Positions 22,862 through 34,378 of a stretch of 64,000 nt of DNA are shown piece by piece. Each line of letters opens with the position of its first letter. The first letter of the stretch is position 1. Both the position numbers and the translations under genes were made by a program. The notes below the pieces were generated by a model. The model did no database searches and had not been told where the DNA came from. It worked only from the letters and a program-made list of their open reading frames with translations. The DNA comes from Oreohelix idahoensis (lineage: Eukaryota > Mollusca > Gastropoda > Stylommatophora > Oreohelicidae), in assembly GCA_024509875.1 (NCBI GenBank), contig JAMPIV010016225.1:277665-341664 (forward strand). Direction: 5' to 3'.

Positions 22862-25800
22862 CTGTATCTAATATGATATGGGAATACACTGAATATGGAG
22901 GTAAATAATCATTAACGCTGGTCAGTATGGCACTTGACAATGATGATTCTCTGCTGCTCATATCCTTTGTTATTCTGCTGCTATGATATCTTCGAGTTCT
23001 TTTGGTTTATTTATTTTTTTTATTTTTAAGAATGTTGCATGGCCAAGACGAGGCACGGTCCCGTTCAACTTAGACACAAGGTAGTAGGCTATATCAGGGC
23101 GCATGTCCAAATATAAAAGACCTTTTGGTCTAGCTTTCATAGCTGATGTCTCTAAAGTGCTCCTCTTCCTCTTCTCATCATAATGCAATAAAAGTTAACA
23201 GAATCACTTCATCCATAGTTGTTACTGTGTGCTCCGCTGTCTCCAATGGTTTCCTCTAGCTGAATGTTAACGATTTACTTCCATACATAGTACTGATTCC
23301 GCGTTACATTTTAACATTCTGGTCATTGCCTTCATCATTGAAGGTTAATTGCAGTGTTTCCCCAAACTTCTTTTTTTCTGCTCTTCGACCCTAAACAGAT
23401 TTTTTTTCTCAGTCCGGCGACCCATCGAGCTAGTATGTAATAAGGAAACGGCAAACATATATATCTCAAGGAGAATATTATAGAACTAATATAAACACAC
23501 ATTGAAAATAGGATCTATGCATGGTTGCTCTGTCCGATGTACTTCCTGAAGGGTAGGGGGTGTCTCGAATTGAGTCAAAGAAAGGATATATCTAACTAGT
23601 AAATATACCCGTCAAAATAATGACGGGGGAGTAATTTATCCCCTGTCAAAGGAAAACAATCAAACGGCAAACAAATAATAACAATAAAATATATTATGTC
23701 TTTTTTGACACTATACTATATGTTTACTATTTATTAGTTAAAATATACTTGCAAACTTGATGCGAAAAAAATAAATGCGCGCTATATTAAGCGTCGTGCA
23801 GTTTAGTGCAAAGGCCAGAAGCGCTTGACTTTATATATAATTTCCAGACCACAACAAAAAGCTTGTGTCGGACAGGACGGACATCCTTGGAGAATTATAT
23901 CGTATATCATACTAGCAACAACCCGCCAAAATTGGCAGGTTTTTAATTATAGTGTGTTGTTTCTGTTACAAATATTATATTGCTGCTTCTTCTAGTCTCG
24001 CTTGCTCGCTGTGAATGACGCGATCGTCTCTTCCTTTTAGCCATCTTATCATTTTGATCCATAATAAAAAAGTCTGCAATACTTTAAATTAAAATTTTGT
24101 CTAGAAGAAACAATTAAAAAACTTACATTATAAGGTTATTTTTAAGAAAAATGATGAGTTAAATCCGTTTCCCGAATGAAACTGGACAGAAGAGTATCTT
24201 GATCGTCTGTTGATTTAATGCACACCGTCACACTTTGCTATTTTTGCGAGAGTACATATAAGGGGAAACAATACAATTGTTGTCTAACTTAGACCTTTTT
24301 TGCTCGAATGTGTCTTAACACGTACATTTTTTGCTCGAAAGTTAATGTACTCTCGAAAAATAGAAAAAAGTGCGCAAATGACAGTGTGCAAAGTGTGACA
24401 GACCGAAGTAACTTAGGGCGGGAATTATGGTATTTGATTGATGTGATAATGCTGCCTCGGATATATTGTAGAAGTCGATTGATCTGAGTTTGTGAATACG
24501 GTTGACAATTTTATAAGTAGAACAAATTTCTACAGAAATCATAACTGAAACAGCACATGCACGCTGTGATATATGATTCCTGCATGGGAAAGAGACGCAG
24601 TGGCGTGGCTCCCTGATCTATAACTGGGGCAGGTAACCCAGGAGCTGTGGTGATCTACTCTAGAAACAACGAGCTCTCTACAGATCTACCTTGATAAAAT
24701 CAAATCTGCTGTTTTTAGTTTTCACATTATCTGGAATTAGGAATAGGTCTAGCCTATTTGTAACTTCTATCTTTGTCTCACGACATGCTTCCTGTAATCT
24801 CATTGACAGGGAGGTGGGAAACTAAACAGAAATATTTTACAGAATGTTAACTTAAATTCAAAGAAAAGATTGCTTTCTATCTTGTTCAGTTCACTAATGA
24901 AGGGAATTTTAGGAGGTTAACTTGCGAGTTTCCACTGGAAATGCGATGAAAGTAACTTTAAACCTAGGAACAACACGCTTTTAACTGGCGGCGGCAGTGG
25001 ACTAGTCCGAAATTTACCTACGCTAATAATTATTTGCCCCGTCCTTCACCTAGAGATCTACCAAATGATGCCTTCGGGACTACCGGTAAATGAAGATCGA
25101 CCGTGTGCCGACCGCTGATCTATAGGAGTGAAACGGGGCATGACGGTTGCTGTAACCCGAATTTAGAATCGTATTTAAATGAATTCGTGTTTATACTTAT
25201 ATTTAAAAATCATATGTTCATTGCAATTTTAATCTTATATTTATAATAATCAGCGAAATGTGTAGTTTTGATTTAACTACAAAGATCTGAAAATGGGTAG
25301 GGAAAAAAATTATTTTAAGGCCCACAACACAATAGGGCTGGTAACTGGGGCAAGTCGGTAATTTTGGCATAACGATTCTGAATCGATAATCCGCTGTACT
25401 GGTGCTTAAAGGATTAACAAGCTATTACCCCTTCCCACCGACACCTCCCAGCGACCCCCTAGTAACATACACACACGCCCCTCGTAAAGGTCGCGACCCC
25501 TGATTTGGGATGTACTACATTATTGCAATACGATGTTTCTATTTTGTGCAATGTTTTGTTTTTTTGCTGGGCACACCATTTTAATGATGCATTTTTGTCT
25601 CACGTTATCACAATGGTGAGTTTTCGAATGTATTCTTATAGGTCCATCCATCATATTTAAATGTTATTCTTTACACTGTATTCCTGTAGAGAATTTTATC
25701 TGCAGAAAAGCACTGTAATCGCTATCTTGATTTCAGTCCCATTTAGCGTTTTCTTCTACTTTCCTATGTTTTGTTTTCTGTAGCGAACTGTTTTTTTTTT

Positions 25801-25994
25801 GTTTTTTTCGGCTATGACATCTGACCTCGCGTGCAGAGCTGAAGCATACGACCAAAAATAGAAACCGGTGACAACTAAGAAATGTAGTCCCGCGTTGCAC
25901 GGGAATGAAAATGATTGATGATTGATGAGCAGGGTGACACAATATAATGACGTTGGACCACATTCAGAGGCCTCATAAATTATCATTTTCCTTT
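22862..25994. other. No gene seen; scattered repeat scraps
   Basis: Contains a short dispersed repeat at about 23,093-23,125 (shared with 2,387), two similar hairpins (see 23,596-23,965), and hAT-like 'gatctac' stretches between about 24,590 and 25,130. No frame with a recognisable domain. Confidence 0.45.
23596..23965. repeat. Pair of similar terminal-like hairpins
   Basis: Two related motifs, actagtaaatatacccgtca with a following atgacggg (about 23,596-23,630) and actagcaacaacccgccaaa with attggcagg (about 23,911-23,942), each form a short hairpin. They could be the ends of one small element, but no target duplication was seen. Confidence 0.3.
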
Positions 25995-26260
25995 GCGCTC
26001 CTTACAGAGCATGGACCCATCACTGTAGCTGCTCCCCTTACAGAAAGCCTACACAAAGCATTGACATGCTCCAGCAGAGGTTTATGTGGCTATCTGTTTT
26101 ACATGATGGGGTTGTCAGCCACATGCATACCCTCATATAAGTCGTCTTGTATATTACAGTATGCCTATTCTTTCGTTGTCTATTCAGAGACCCCCTTGCA
26201 AACTTCATCGTGCGGTCTTACAAATGTGGGCGGAAAAACACAGCCCATAGTTAAGACACC
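25995..26260 (+). repeat. Dispersed repeat family R copy
   Basis: Contains gagcatggacccatcactgt and tgttttacatgatggggttg, aligned with the copies at 19,273, 30,918 and 63,415. The 136-codon frame at 25,947-26,357 is simply read through this repeat. Confidence 0.6.
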
Positions 26261-27111
26261 TGCTCTCAAGAAAAACGCGGAAATGCCTTGGGGGGTTTCG
26301 TATTTCTACGAGCAGGCGAAACAGTTGTCACCTCTGCGACTACGTAATCAACAATAACCAGAAAGATGTAGACCAATCACTAACAAGCTGCCCATTTCAA
26401 AATTACGTTCAGTCAGTGACCTTCGTTTATTAACACTGACCGAGGTCATCGATTACAACTCTCAAGTAGGTACAGCTGAACTGGTGTCTATCTGAACGGA
26501 CAACAGGTGAATTAAAATCTAAGGTTAGTTTTTACGCTGTGTACTACGGAAGCCTGAGCAAAGATTACTCAATAGCACCGTACCACGAAGAGACCAGCAC
26601 AAAATCAAACGGAAGACGTCGTAATCTGGCTCGATAACCGTGATCGAATTTAAAAGAACTATGAGAATTGTCCTCAAACGTATTGGAATCCTCCATAAAA
26701 AAAGATACAGATTTTATCCATAAATTCTTGAACACTACGTGGTTCTCATGGGTCTCTAAGGAGGCAATGAATGAACAGGACTACTGATATCTCAAGCAAG
26801 TCGTAAGTGGCGACTAATGTGAGGGTTGTGCACTGGGACTGGCAGCTTCATCATGTAACACAAATTGCTACATAAACCATTGCTTCAAGAGCACATGAAT
26901 ACTTTGGTTTTGGCTTCATGCAAAGGGACATGCTGCAGCTCCCATGCTCCACAGGGAGTGAAAAGTAAATGAATCTTTCCCGACAACTTCAAGAATAGTA
27001 AACTAAAATATATAAAGCCATATCTGAAACCTTAACAGAAAATTAATACGTTTACAAGCCTATCTTTCCCAGGAAAGTTATGTTCTTTTAAGCGGCAACA
27101 CAGTTGTTGTT
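26261..27111. other. No gene; minus-strand copy of repeat family R
   Basis: The reverse complement of 26,810-26,960 shows the same family R blocks (caatgtgagggttgtgcac, gttacatgatgaagctgcc-type). The rest is unremarkable. Confidence 0.45.
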
Positions 27112-27180
27112 CTTCAAGTACCATGCCTAGTGGCGTAGGAGATCATGTATCTCCACAACTTCCTGTCTCCAGTACAATTT
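27112..27180. repeat. Dispersed repeat fragment (paired with 11,225-11,320)
   Basis: Shares catgcctagtggcgtagg followed by agatcatgtatctcc with the block at 11,245-11,275. Confidence 0.4.
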
Positions 27181-27578
27181 ATCAATTCTATCACTGACTT
27201 CTTTCCATGCCACGATGTCCAGTATTTGCTCTCTTTGTCTTCATGTCTCTTTCTCCTCCATTCTTACCTGTGGTCACGTAGTTAACAGCAAGTAAACCAA
27301 TATAAGATCTGACTGAATGAGACACCCATCGCTGTCTGATGTTAGATGGGAAAATAACATTTAATCTGCCAGTCATGCAATTCCTCAAATGTATTCTGAA
27401 CGAATGATCCATGATAGTAAATGGTGACAAAGTACGAGTTTTGTCTTTTGAACTTCTGAACTCAGCACGTGTAGCAGAAGCAAACTTCACACAAACAGGT
27501 AGACAGGCCGGCAGAGTTGATAGATAAGGACATGCCAACATATAACCAGACATACAGACGTATAGACAAACACACAGG

Positions 27579-27579
<1 letters not shown>

Positions 27580-27651
<72 letters not shown>
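27580..27651. repeat. (TA)n microsatellite
   Basis: An uninterrupted TA run of about 70 bp. The tyrosine-isoleucine frames on both strands are artefacts of it. Confidence 0.95.
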
Positions 27652-27654
<3 letters not shown>

Positions 27655-28999
27655 CGCGTAGGCCTATATAGACGAATAGAAGAGAACACAGCATACATTT
27701 TTGCCTCAACGGATTCAAAATACTTCAGTAAAACAATCTTGCAGCAAGATACTAACAAAACAAGACCATAGGGACCTACGTGAACTTCAGAGTGAACTAA
27801 CATTAAATTAACATTCAGATTATCAAGGCTTAACATCTCAATGTAAGATGACAATGGCAAAGAGAAAGACACGACAATGTGACATACAACATATAGGTGG
27901 ATGTGTGACTAACACAACAGTGACCTACCTGTGAGAGCCTTGTGTCTAGAAGACATGACATTGAAATGCGCGGTCGTAGTGATAAAAGCCCCAGCAATGA
28001 ACAAGTCCCAACAGCAACTGAACTCGAGCAGTTAAAAACTCACTGAGCCTACCACCCAAACGCGTTTCGAATGACACCGCAAGTACTGGTAAATTTACCG
28101 TGTACGACGGGGCACAATAATCTCAAAGAACATCAACACGGATACGAAAAAAGGTGAGGCGTCCGCTCTAGCCGACTGTCGTTGTGATCAAATGCCTGCG
28201 ACATCGTGAACTTAGTGTGCGTGCGTGCGTATGTGTCACGGAGCGCGCGCTTACGTGTGTGGGTGTGTATAATTCGGCAATCTTGTAGTTCGTAGAAAAT
28301 GCTGCAAGACCTGACTAGCTCCCGTTAGGAGACAGCTTAGACTGGCAGAGACATATATACAGGTGTATATACGGACGTACTCGAATCTAGTGTGCGAGAG
28401 AATGCGTCCTCACGACTGTTGTTGGATGAATGCCCATGGGGAGAGGTGGAATAAGGGAAGAATTAGTAGGTGTCAGCGTGCGTGTGTGACACCGTGAAGT
28501 GGGTAGGGGACGGCATGTGTGACAATGGAGGGGAAATAGATGAGCTCGTTAGATAGGAGCCGGGAAAAGGGGGGAAGGGTTGGTGAGGCTGTGCGGGGGC
28601 GAAACGATAAGGGACAACGCGACATTGCCGCGGGGTGGGGCTGTTGTTATGGTCGTGAGAGACCGAAACATTGATTACTCGAGGCACTCTACAGGTGTTT
28701 GTGTGCGGGAGCGAACGTTTTGACATTGCCTCCGTCACAGGCCAAAGGTCGCAAGTAGAATTCTGATAACGTGTAGGTAAAGGTTGACTGGTTGGGAGAT
28801 TTGGGGGAGGGGTGGGGGGTGAGGAGAACGCGAATGATAAGTGATATCTGGAAGGTAGTGTACATACATTAACTGCCTTTTATATCTGCTTCACCCAAGC
28901 TACCAATTTATTTTTGTTGTCATTGTCACACACCGGTATTTTATTTTCCTTTTACAGCTGGCAGCAAGCGGGCCGGGACTTTCGTTTTGCGCATGTGTC
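27652..28999. other. No gene seen
   Basis: Includes GT-rich and G-rich patches (28,200-28,265; 28,560-28,640). No recognised gene. Confidence 0.5.
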
Positions 29000-29004
29000 G
29001 TGTG

Positions 29005-29090
29005 ATGCTTAGCTGGTCGTGTGTCCTGCCTCAGTTCACTCTCGCAGCGATGCCGTTTGGTTGCTCCCTGGTTCGAATCTCCTGAGTGCC
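29005..29090 (+). other. tRNA-like promoter elements (candidate SINE head)
   Basis: An A-box-like gcttagctggtcgtg near 29,007 and a good B box (ggttcgaatctcc, 29,070-29,082) are about 60 bp apart, the spacing of a tRNA gene. A cloverleaf is not evident, so a SINE head or tRNA pseudogene is more likely than a tRNA. Confidence 0.35.
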
Positions 29091-29249
29091 CGTAACTTCA
29101 TTTACTTTTCTGTTTTCTGGTGTCCTCTTTCTTTCTTACGAGTGCCTACCGTTTACTTATTTTTATTCAAGTATGGAATTATTTACTGGTTTTAGTCACA
29201 ATCATCAACCGGTGTTCGCTGAATACCGTGAAGGTACAGGCAACGTAAC

Positions 29250-29506
29250 AGTCCTTTTCAGGGCTTTACGATGCTAGCAGATATATAATGTTAGTCCTTT
29301 TCAGGACTTAGTATCTATCAACGCTGAAAGAACTAAAAGTCCTTTTCAGGGCTTCATCATGCTAGCAGATAGATAATGTTAGTCCTTTTCAGGGCTTAGT
29401 AGTCCTATATATCAACTCTGCACAAACTAGCAGTCCTCTTCAGGACTAGCCCTTTTGAGGGCTTCATCACGCTAGCGGGTAGATATTATCAGTCCTTTTC
29501 AGGCCT
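29250..29506 (+). repeat. Array of seven histone-type stem-loops
   Basis: Seven 16-nt hairpins start at 29,250, 29,293, 29,337, 29,381, 29,432, 29,448 and 29,491. The typical form is agtccttttcaggact (or ...agggct): a 6-bp stem with a TTTC loop, variants TCTTC and TTTTG. Spacing is about 43-44 bp for the first four. Between them recurs catgctagcagatagataatg-type sequence, so the unit is about 88 bp carrying two hairpins. The hairpin matches the metazoan histone 3' stem-loop pattern at every stem position except the first (A-U rather than G-C). No histone frame is adjacent. Confidence 0.7.
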
Positions 29507-29659
29507 TAGATTTTTCTCGACATTATTCTTAAGTAAACAGAGTTCACTGATTTTGGAATGTCAAATTGCTATCTGATATTACCAACGGACTTAAGTTTAT
29601 GGCTGAATGGTAGGTGCCTGGCCAAAGAAGGCAAACCTCTCAAGGTCAACAAAAATTAT

Positions 29660-29905
29660 TTGCTGCACGTGTTAAGAGCGTGTGCTTCTCGGGGCAAATT
29701 TACCGAATTCGAAACCTTGTAGTGTCACGCTCCAGTCTACCCAGCTGTAAATTGATACCTGACTGTTCTTCAGTGAGGGAAGGCAAAGGCAACGAGGAAA
29801 GGAACTGGTCATACCACTTCATAAAGTTAATACCTGGAATGTTTAAGTCTCTAACAATTAACTTCTCTACGGCAGTATCTTATATATGACTACCTTTATA
29901 TGTTA
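29660..29905 (+). mobile_element. SINE family S copy (head degenerate)
   Basis: Contains gcttctcggggcaaatttac, attcgaaacctt (B-box-like), tcacgctccagtctacccag, the gaaggcaaaggcaacgagga body and ctacggcagtatctta, collinear with 14,370-14,600. Confidence 0.75.
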
Positions 29906-30276
29906 TGAGCAGACAGGGTCTGTCTTCTTCAGAGCTCCTAGCCATTGATTTCCTTCTAGCGATTCCAGGTCCTATAAATTCTAGTGCGTCGTTCATGGCA
30001 CATCTCTAATTCTCTATATTTCCAGTTCTGTCGTATATTTTTCAACACTGACCAACTACCTACTTGGGCGCCCTTTCGGTAATGTACCTTCCATATGTTC
30101 TCCATAAAGCTGATATGCCTGCCGGTCGTTTGGCTCTTAGCCTCATCAAACTCTGTGGCTCCGTGAAACCTGTGCAATGATCTCAGGGTTTTCTCGCTGT
30201 TTGGAATGCATATTGTAATTGCGGCGGCGCAAGAAGTAAAATATTTCATGGTTGTTATATTAATAGTAACATGTAG

Positions 30277-30525
30277 AGCGTCGACTGGCAGTATGGTTAG
30301 ACAGCTTGCTTCTCGGGCAAAGCTACAGGGTTCGAAATCAGGAAACGTCACGCTCAAGTCTACCCAGCTGTAAATGGGTGCCTGGTTCTGCTTTTGAGCT
30401 AGAAGACAGCAAAAGCAGAAAGGGAATCGGTCATCCCAACTCATAAAACTGAGACCTAGCGTAATGACGTTTTTAACACTTCACTCCTCTACGTTAGAAT
30501 CTGCTAAAAGGGACCACTTACAGGC
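30277..30525 (+). mobile_element. SINE family S copy
   Basis: A box within ggcagtatggttagacagct, B box in gggttcgaaatcagg, body tgtaaatgggtgcctggttc and a 3' part ctctacgttagaatctgct, collinear with the complete copy at 14,342. It lies within 400 bp of the previous one, in the same orientation. Confidence 0.75.
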
Positions 30526-30564
30526 AAGTAGCAAGAGGAGTAAGCAGGAGTAGCAGTAGCAGTT

Positions 30565-30785
30565 GTAAAAGGGTGTGAGGCTTCTTAAGATGCTCTAAAG
30601 GGGTGCGAGGCTTCTTAAGATCCTGTAAAGGGTTGCGAGGCTTCTTAAGATGCTGTAAAGGGGGGCGAGGATTCTTAAGATGCTCTAAAGGGGTGCGAGG
30701 CTTCTTAAGATCCTGTAAAGGGTTGCGCGGCTTCTTAAGATGCTGTAAAGGGGTGCGAGACCTCTAAAAGGTTAAGAACCACTGT
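30565..30785 (+). repeat. 31-bp minisatellite ending in a hAT-like terminus
   Basis: Seven units of aaaggggtgcgaggcttctt followed by aagatgctgt, alternating gatgctct/gatcctgt/gatgctgt in a higher-order pattern of three. The last unit runs into ggttaagaaccactg, which is the reverse of the common hAT terminal cagtggttcttaacc, so the array probably grew inside a hAT MITE. Confidence 0.8.
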
Positions 30786-30904
30786 TTTAGACCCACAATA
30801 TAACACTCTTTGTCTAGATTTTGCTTGTTTCACAGATCTGTGTTTGAGTCTGCAATTGACATATTCTAATTTTTCACTACAGCTTCCGCTTCCTAATCAT
30901 TATC

Positions 30905-31300
30905 ATCTTTATGTTCGCTCCATACAGTGCACGGAGCCACCACTGCAGCTGGTTTCCTTGCAGGAAGCCCGAACCAAACATTCCCATGTTCTTTCAGTTG
31001 TAGTTTCTGTGATAATTTGTTTTACATGATGAGTTGCCAGCCTGGAGCACAACCCCATATTAGTTACCGTGTACGACACGCCTGAAGTAGCAGTAGGCCT
31101 ATTCTTTTGTTGCCTCATCAGAGACCCCTCCCCGAACCCCGGGACCCGCTTCGTAATGTTGTTATGTACAATTCTATTGTTGACGTTCTTTCACGCAAAT
31201 AGTTCTACTGTTCACATCTGCTATCTATGCTGTCATTTGCATCGTTTTCCCATCAGTTTTGCCTGTTGCCACAATGTGTTCTAGCTTGTCTGAAAATATT
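30905..31300 (+). repeat. Dispersed repeat family R (longest copy)
   Basis: Reads from cagtgcacggagccaccact through ttgttttacatgatgagttg to cctcatcagagacccctcc and beyond. This is the most complete copy in the window and serves as the uninterrupted comparison for 19,255-19,688. Confidence 0.65.
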
Positions 31301-31846
31301 GGACTCAATTCCCTATTTCTTCACTCTTAAATGGGTAGATTTTTGTCAGTAAGTTCAACCACACCAGCCTGATTTTGAGACGATTACAAATCAACACCGG
31401 ATAAGCCCATACATTTCATTTTCATAATTACTACTCCTCAGCACCCTGAGAAGCCTACGCTTTCAACCACGGCTGTGGAGTCTGAGTCGTGGAGTCGGTC
31501 ATGTTTTAGTGGAGTCGGAGAAAATGTCCCGACTCCGAATTTTATGAGACTTAAGTCAAGGTAGATCCACGTTTAATCCATGCAAGGGCGCTTAAAAAAT
31601 TTGAAATAACATTTTAAAGTAGCAGAACTCCTAAAACCACGTTCACGTTAAAGTACATCCATTTTTACATAATATAAGAAAATGTCACTTGCTTCTGATC
31701 ATAGATAAAGTTTTTATCACAATTAGAAATTTGTTGGCATATTTAGAAAAAGCACACAAGAAATAATTATCTATATACACTGTCGATTTTCCCCTCATTG
31801 TTAAAATAAAACTATTTTACCTCATGGTGTTTGACAAGCACATTTG

Positions 31847-32017
31847 TGTGCAGGCAGGGTCGTAGATACGGGGGGGGGGGGGGGGGTTCAAACAACCCCC
31901 CAATTTCCCCCCTTTAGGGGGGAAATTATACTGCACTGTTACCAAAATAGTGCATTAAAATTATTTTTTTATTACAACCTCCCCCAATAAAGTACTATCT
32001 TCGGCCCTGTGTGCAGA
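31847..32017. mobile_element. MITE, CAGGG(C/T)CG terminal-repeat family
   Basis: Body 31,855-32,009 with inverted ends cagggtcgtagatacg and (reverse) cagggccgaagatagt. Flanks are tgtgcagg and tgtgcaga (8 bp, one mismatch), consistent with hAT. Shares accaaaatagtgcattaaaa with the copy at 175-355. It is itself inside the outer MITE. Confidence 0.75.
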
Positions 32018-32645
32018 TGTAGATGATTTGTTTTTTTTTTGTATTACTGTATGGATGAATAGTTTAAAATGTAGTCTATGTGACGGTATTGCCTCCCCTG
32101 CTTTGCAGTAGTGGTCCAACAGTGACCAAACTCAAGAGTATCTAATATAGGCTTCAATGGAGTCTATTTGTACACAAGATTACTCTTGGCAGAAATGTAC
32201 ATAGAAGAGTAGTAAAGCTTCTATCACATGGGAGTCTTCACAAGAAATTCAGGTAAGCGAAAACAATGCTGGCTGTCGCTATGCACGTTAATGCTGTAAC
32301 CTGCCGACCACTTTTGTGAAGAATTTATTTATCAGCTCGTTAAGCCCCCACCCCTGATTTACTCAGTGGAATTCTCTTATTCAAGTATAGCTCTGTTTAG
32401 AATGTGTGTAGTAATTGACCGAGACAAACATGCAGTAACTTTAAAATGATCAAATCGAAGTTAATCTTGTAACAATACAAATAACAAAATTTAATAATCA
32501 CTTTAGTTTTAACAGTTTGAAAATAATTTGAATAGTTATGGATAAAGAAAAGCTATCATCCTCGTATTTGGGGATTGAAAAAAGGGTAAGAAAGTTCAGA
32601 TGGCAGCATATATGGGACGAGAGGTTTAGATGTTACAAAAGATAG

Positions 32646-34251
32646 GCTATCCTGGACAAACAGATGTATCAGATGATACCAGGATAGTGCCAGATAAGAG
32701 ACTGGTCTTATAAGCAATACCCCCTTCTCTGAAAAGAGCAAGGGTGTATAGACAATCCAGGTGAGGTCAGACTATGTAAGTTCCCAGAGTAAAGAATGCT
32801 GCTGATGATGTTCTCTGGGTCCCTATCTGTCACCTCTCCAGATCTCCCCTGGACTAAAGAATATGTGTAAGGTTCGTATGGTAAGGTGTCTAGGGTAATG
32901 TATTTAATAAATGTGATAAATTCTCGCAACATCGTTTTATTTCAATATCTGTTTTATAACGCAAGGGCAACAACTGCTTGGAATTTATAGTCACTTTTCT
33001 CGGTAAGCATTTGTCTTCTCGCGTTAGTATCGAATGCAGTTAAGTTTTGAGCTGTGGTTTTTTTGCGCTGGACTGCGCATGACTTGTCTTGTTGTTTGGT
33101 CGATCGGTTTCCGCCCACCACTAGTGGGAGTGAGCGATTTGGAATGGCGAAAGAGATGCCTCGTTGAAGAGGGGATCTCCGCTATTTTTTGTTCTGTCAG
33201 GGATGTGTAGTCCTCTTATGGATATTTCGTTTAGTCGAGATAATACCTCTAGTGTTTTCCCACATGTCGGGAGGCGTGATATTTCTGTGTATTTCATGAA
33301 AGCAAGGTAAATTGACTTTTTCATTAACTCTATCGATTTTGGGTCGTGAGCGATTTCGATTCATAGCCTGTCTCCGAAAGTCGTCGTCACGAGATGTTCT
33401 TTCCCAGCTCACATGTCGCTGCATTGTACTGCATCGGTTGATGCATGTACCAAGGACCATTACTTGCTACTTTGTTAAATGAACTAGGTTTAGAAAACCT
33501 TTATTATCTAGAGGATATTCTTGAGGACATTATTTATACTTCGGCAGACGTGTCTGTCTTGCTGAAGTCAAACTAAGGAGAGTGAACTGATCTCATACAT
33601 CTGGTTATCTCCTGGCTGTTATAGAAAAGGATGGAGTTGTTCACCTGACTACATTTACAGCACTTTGAAATATAACATGCATCTGACTCATCATTGTAAT
33701 GCTGTCTACCGTTTATTGCTGTATTGAATGTTGCTGTGATAATGACTGTTTGATGTGCCTACACATTTGCGTAACCATTTTGTCACTGTGGCGTCCACAA
33801 TAAATAATGAAGAAAAACGTCAACGGCTGTTTCAAGACTCATTGACTTTATACGTCGTGAGTTTACTGACGTCCTATGTGGATTGCCCTGTTATTGTTGC
33901 ATGAACATTGTTTTGACTGAACACATCTACACACTACACAAAACCAGACATGCGGATGCCATCCATCATCATATGGCATCACGCATCAGCTATCCTGGAC
34001 AAACAGATGTATCAGATGATACCAGGATAGTGCCAGATAAGAGACTGGTCTTATAAGCAATACCCCCTTCTCTGAAAAGAGCAAGGGTGTATAGACAATC
34101 CAGGTGAGGTCAGACTATGTAAGTTCCCAGAGTAAAGAATGCTGCTGATGATGTTCTCTGGGTCCCTATCTGTCACCTCTCCAGATCTCCCCTGGACTAA
34201 AGAATATGTGTAAGGTTCGTATGGTAAGGTGTCTAGGGTAATGTATTTAAT
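32646..34251. repeat. 263-bp identical direct repeats around a 1,080-bp unknown insert
   Basis: The LTR segment from gctatcctggacaaacag to gtaatgtatttaat occurs at 32,646-32,908 and again, identical as far as I can read, at 33,989-34,251. The 5' LTR copy at 58,691 onward has it once. The intervening 32,909-33,988 matches nothing else in the window and contains an aataaataatgaag stretch but no convincing ORF. Origin is unknown: template switching, duplication or misassembly. Confidence 0.75.
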
Positions 34252-34378
34252 GTTTTTAATTTCAAAACAGAACTTTAACGCAATGAAAATTAAGTGAATA
34301 AGACTGTTTGAAAAGTTTAGATATATATAATGATATATACAATTTTATTTTTCCTGTACCTCAAACTTTTGGGGTCAG

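Noticed and set aside
25947..26357. 136-codon reading frame as a host gene
   Set aside because: It overlaps dispersed repeat family R, shows no domain and is not conserved in frame among the copies.
27191..27718. Frames rich in Tyr-Ile on both strands
   Set aside because: Produced by the (TA)n microsatellite.
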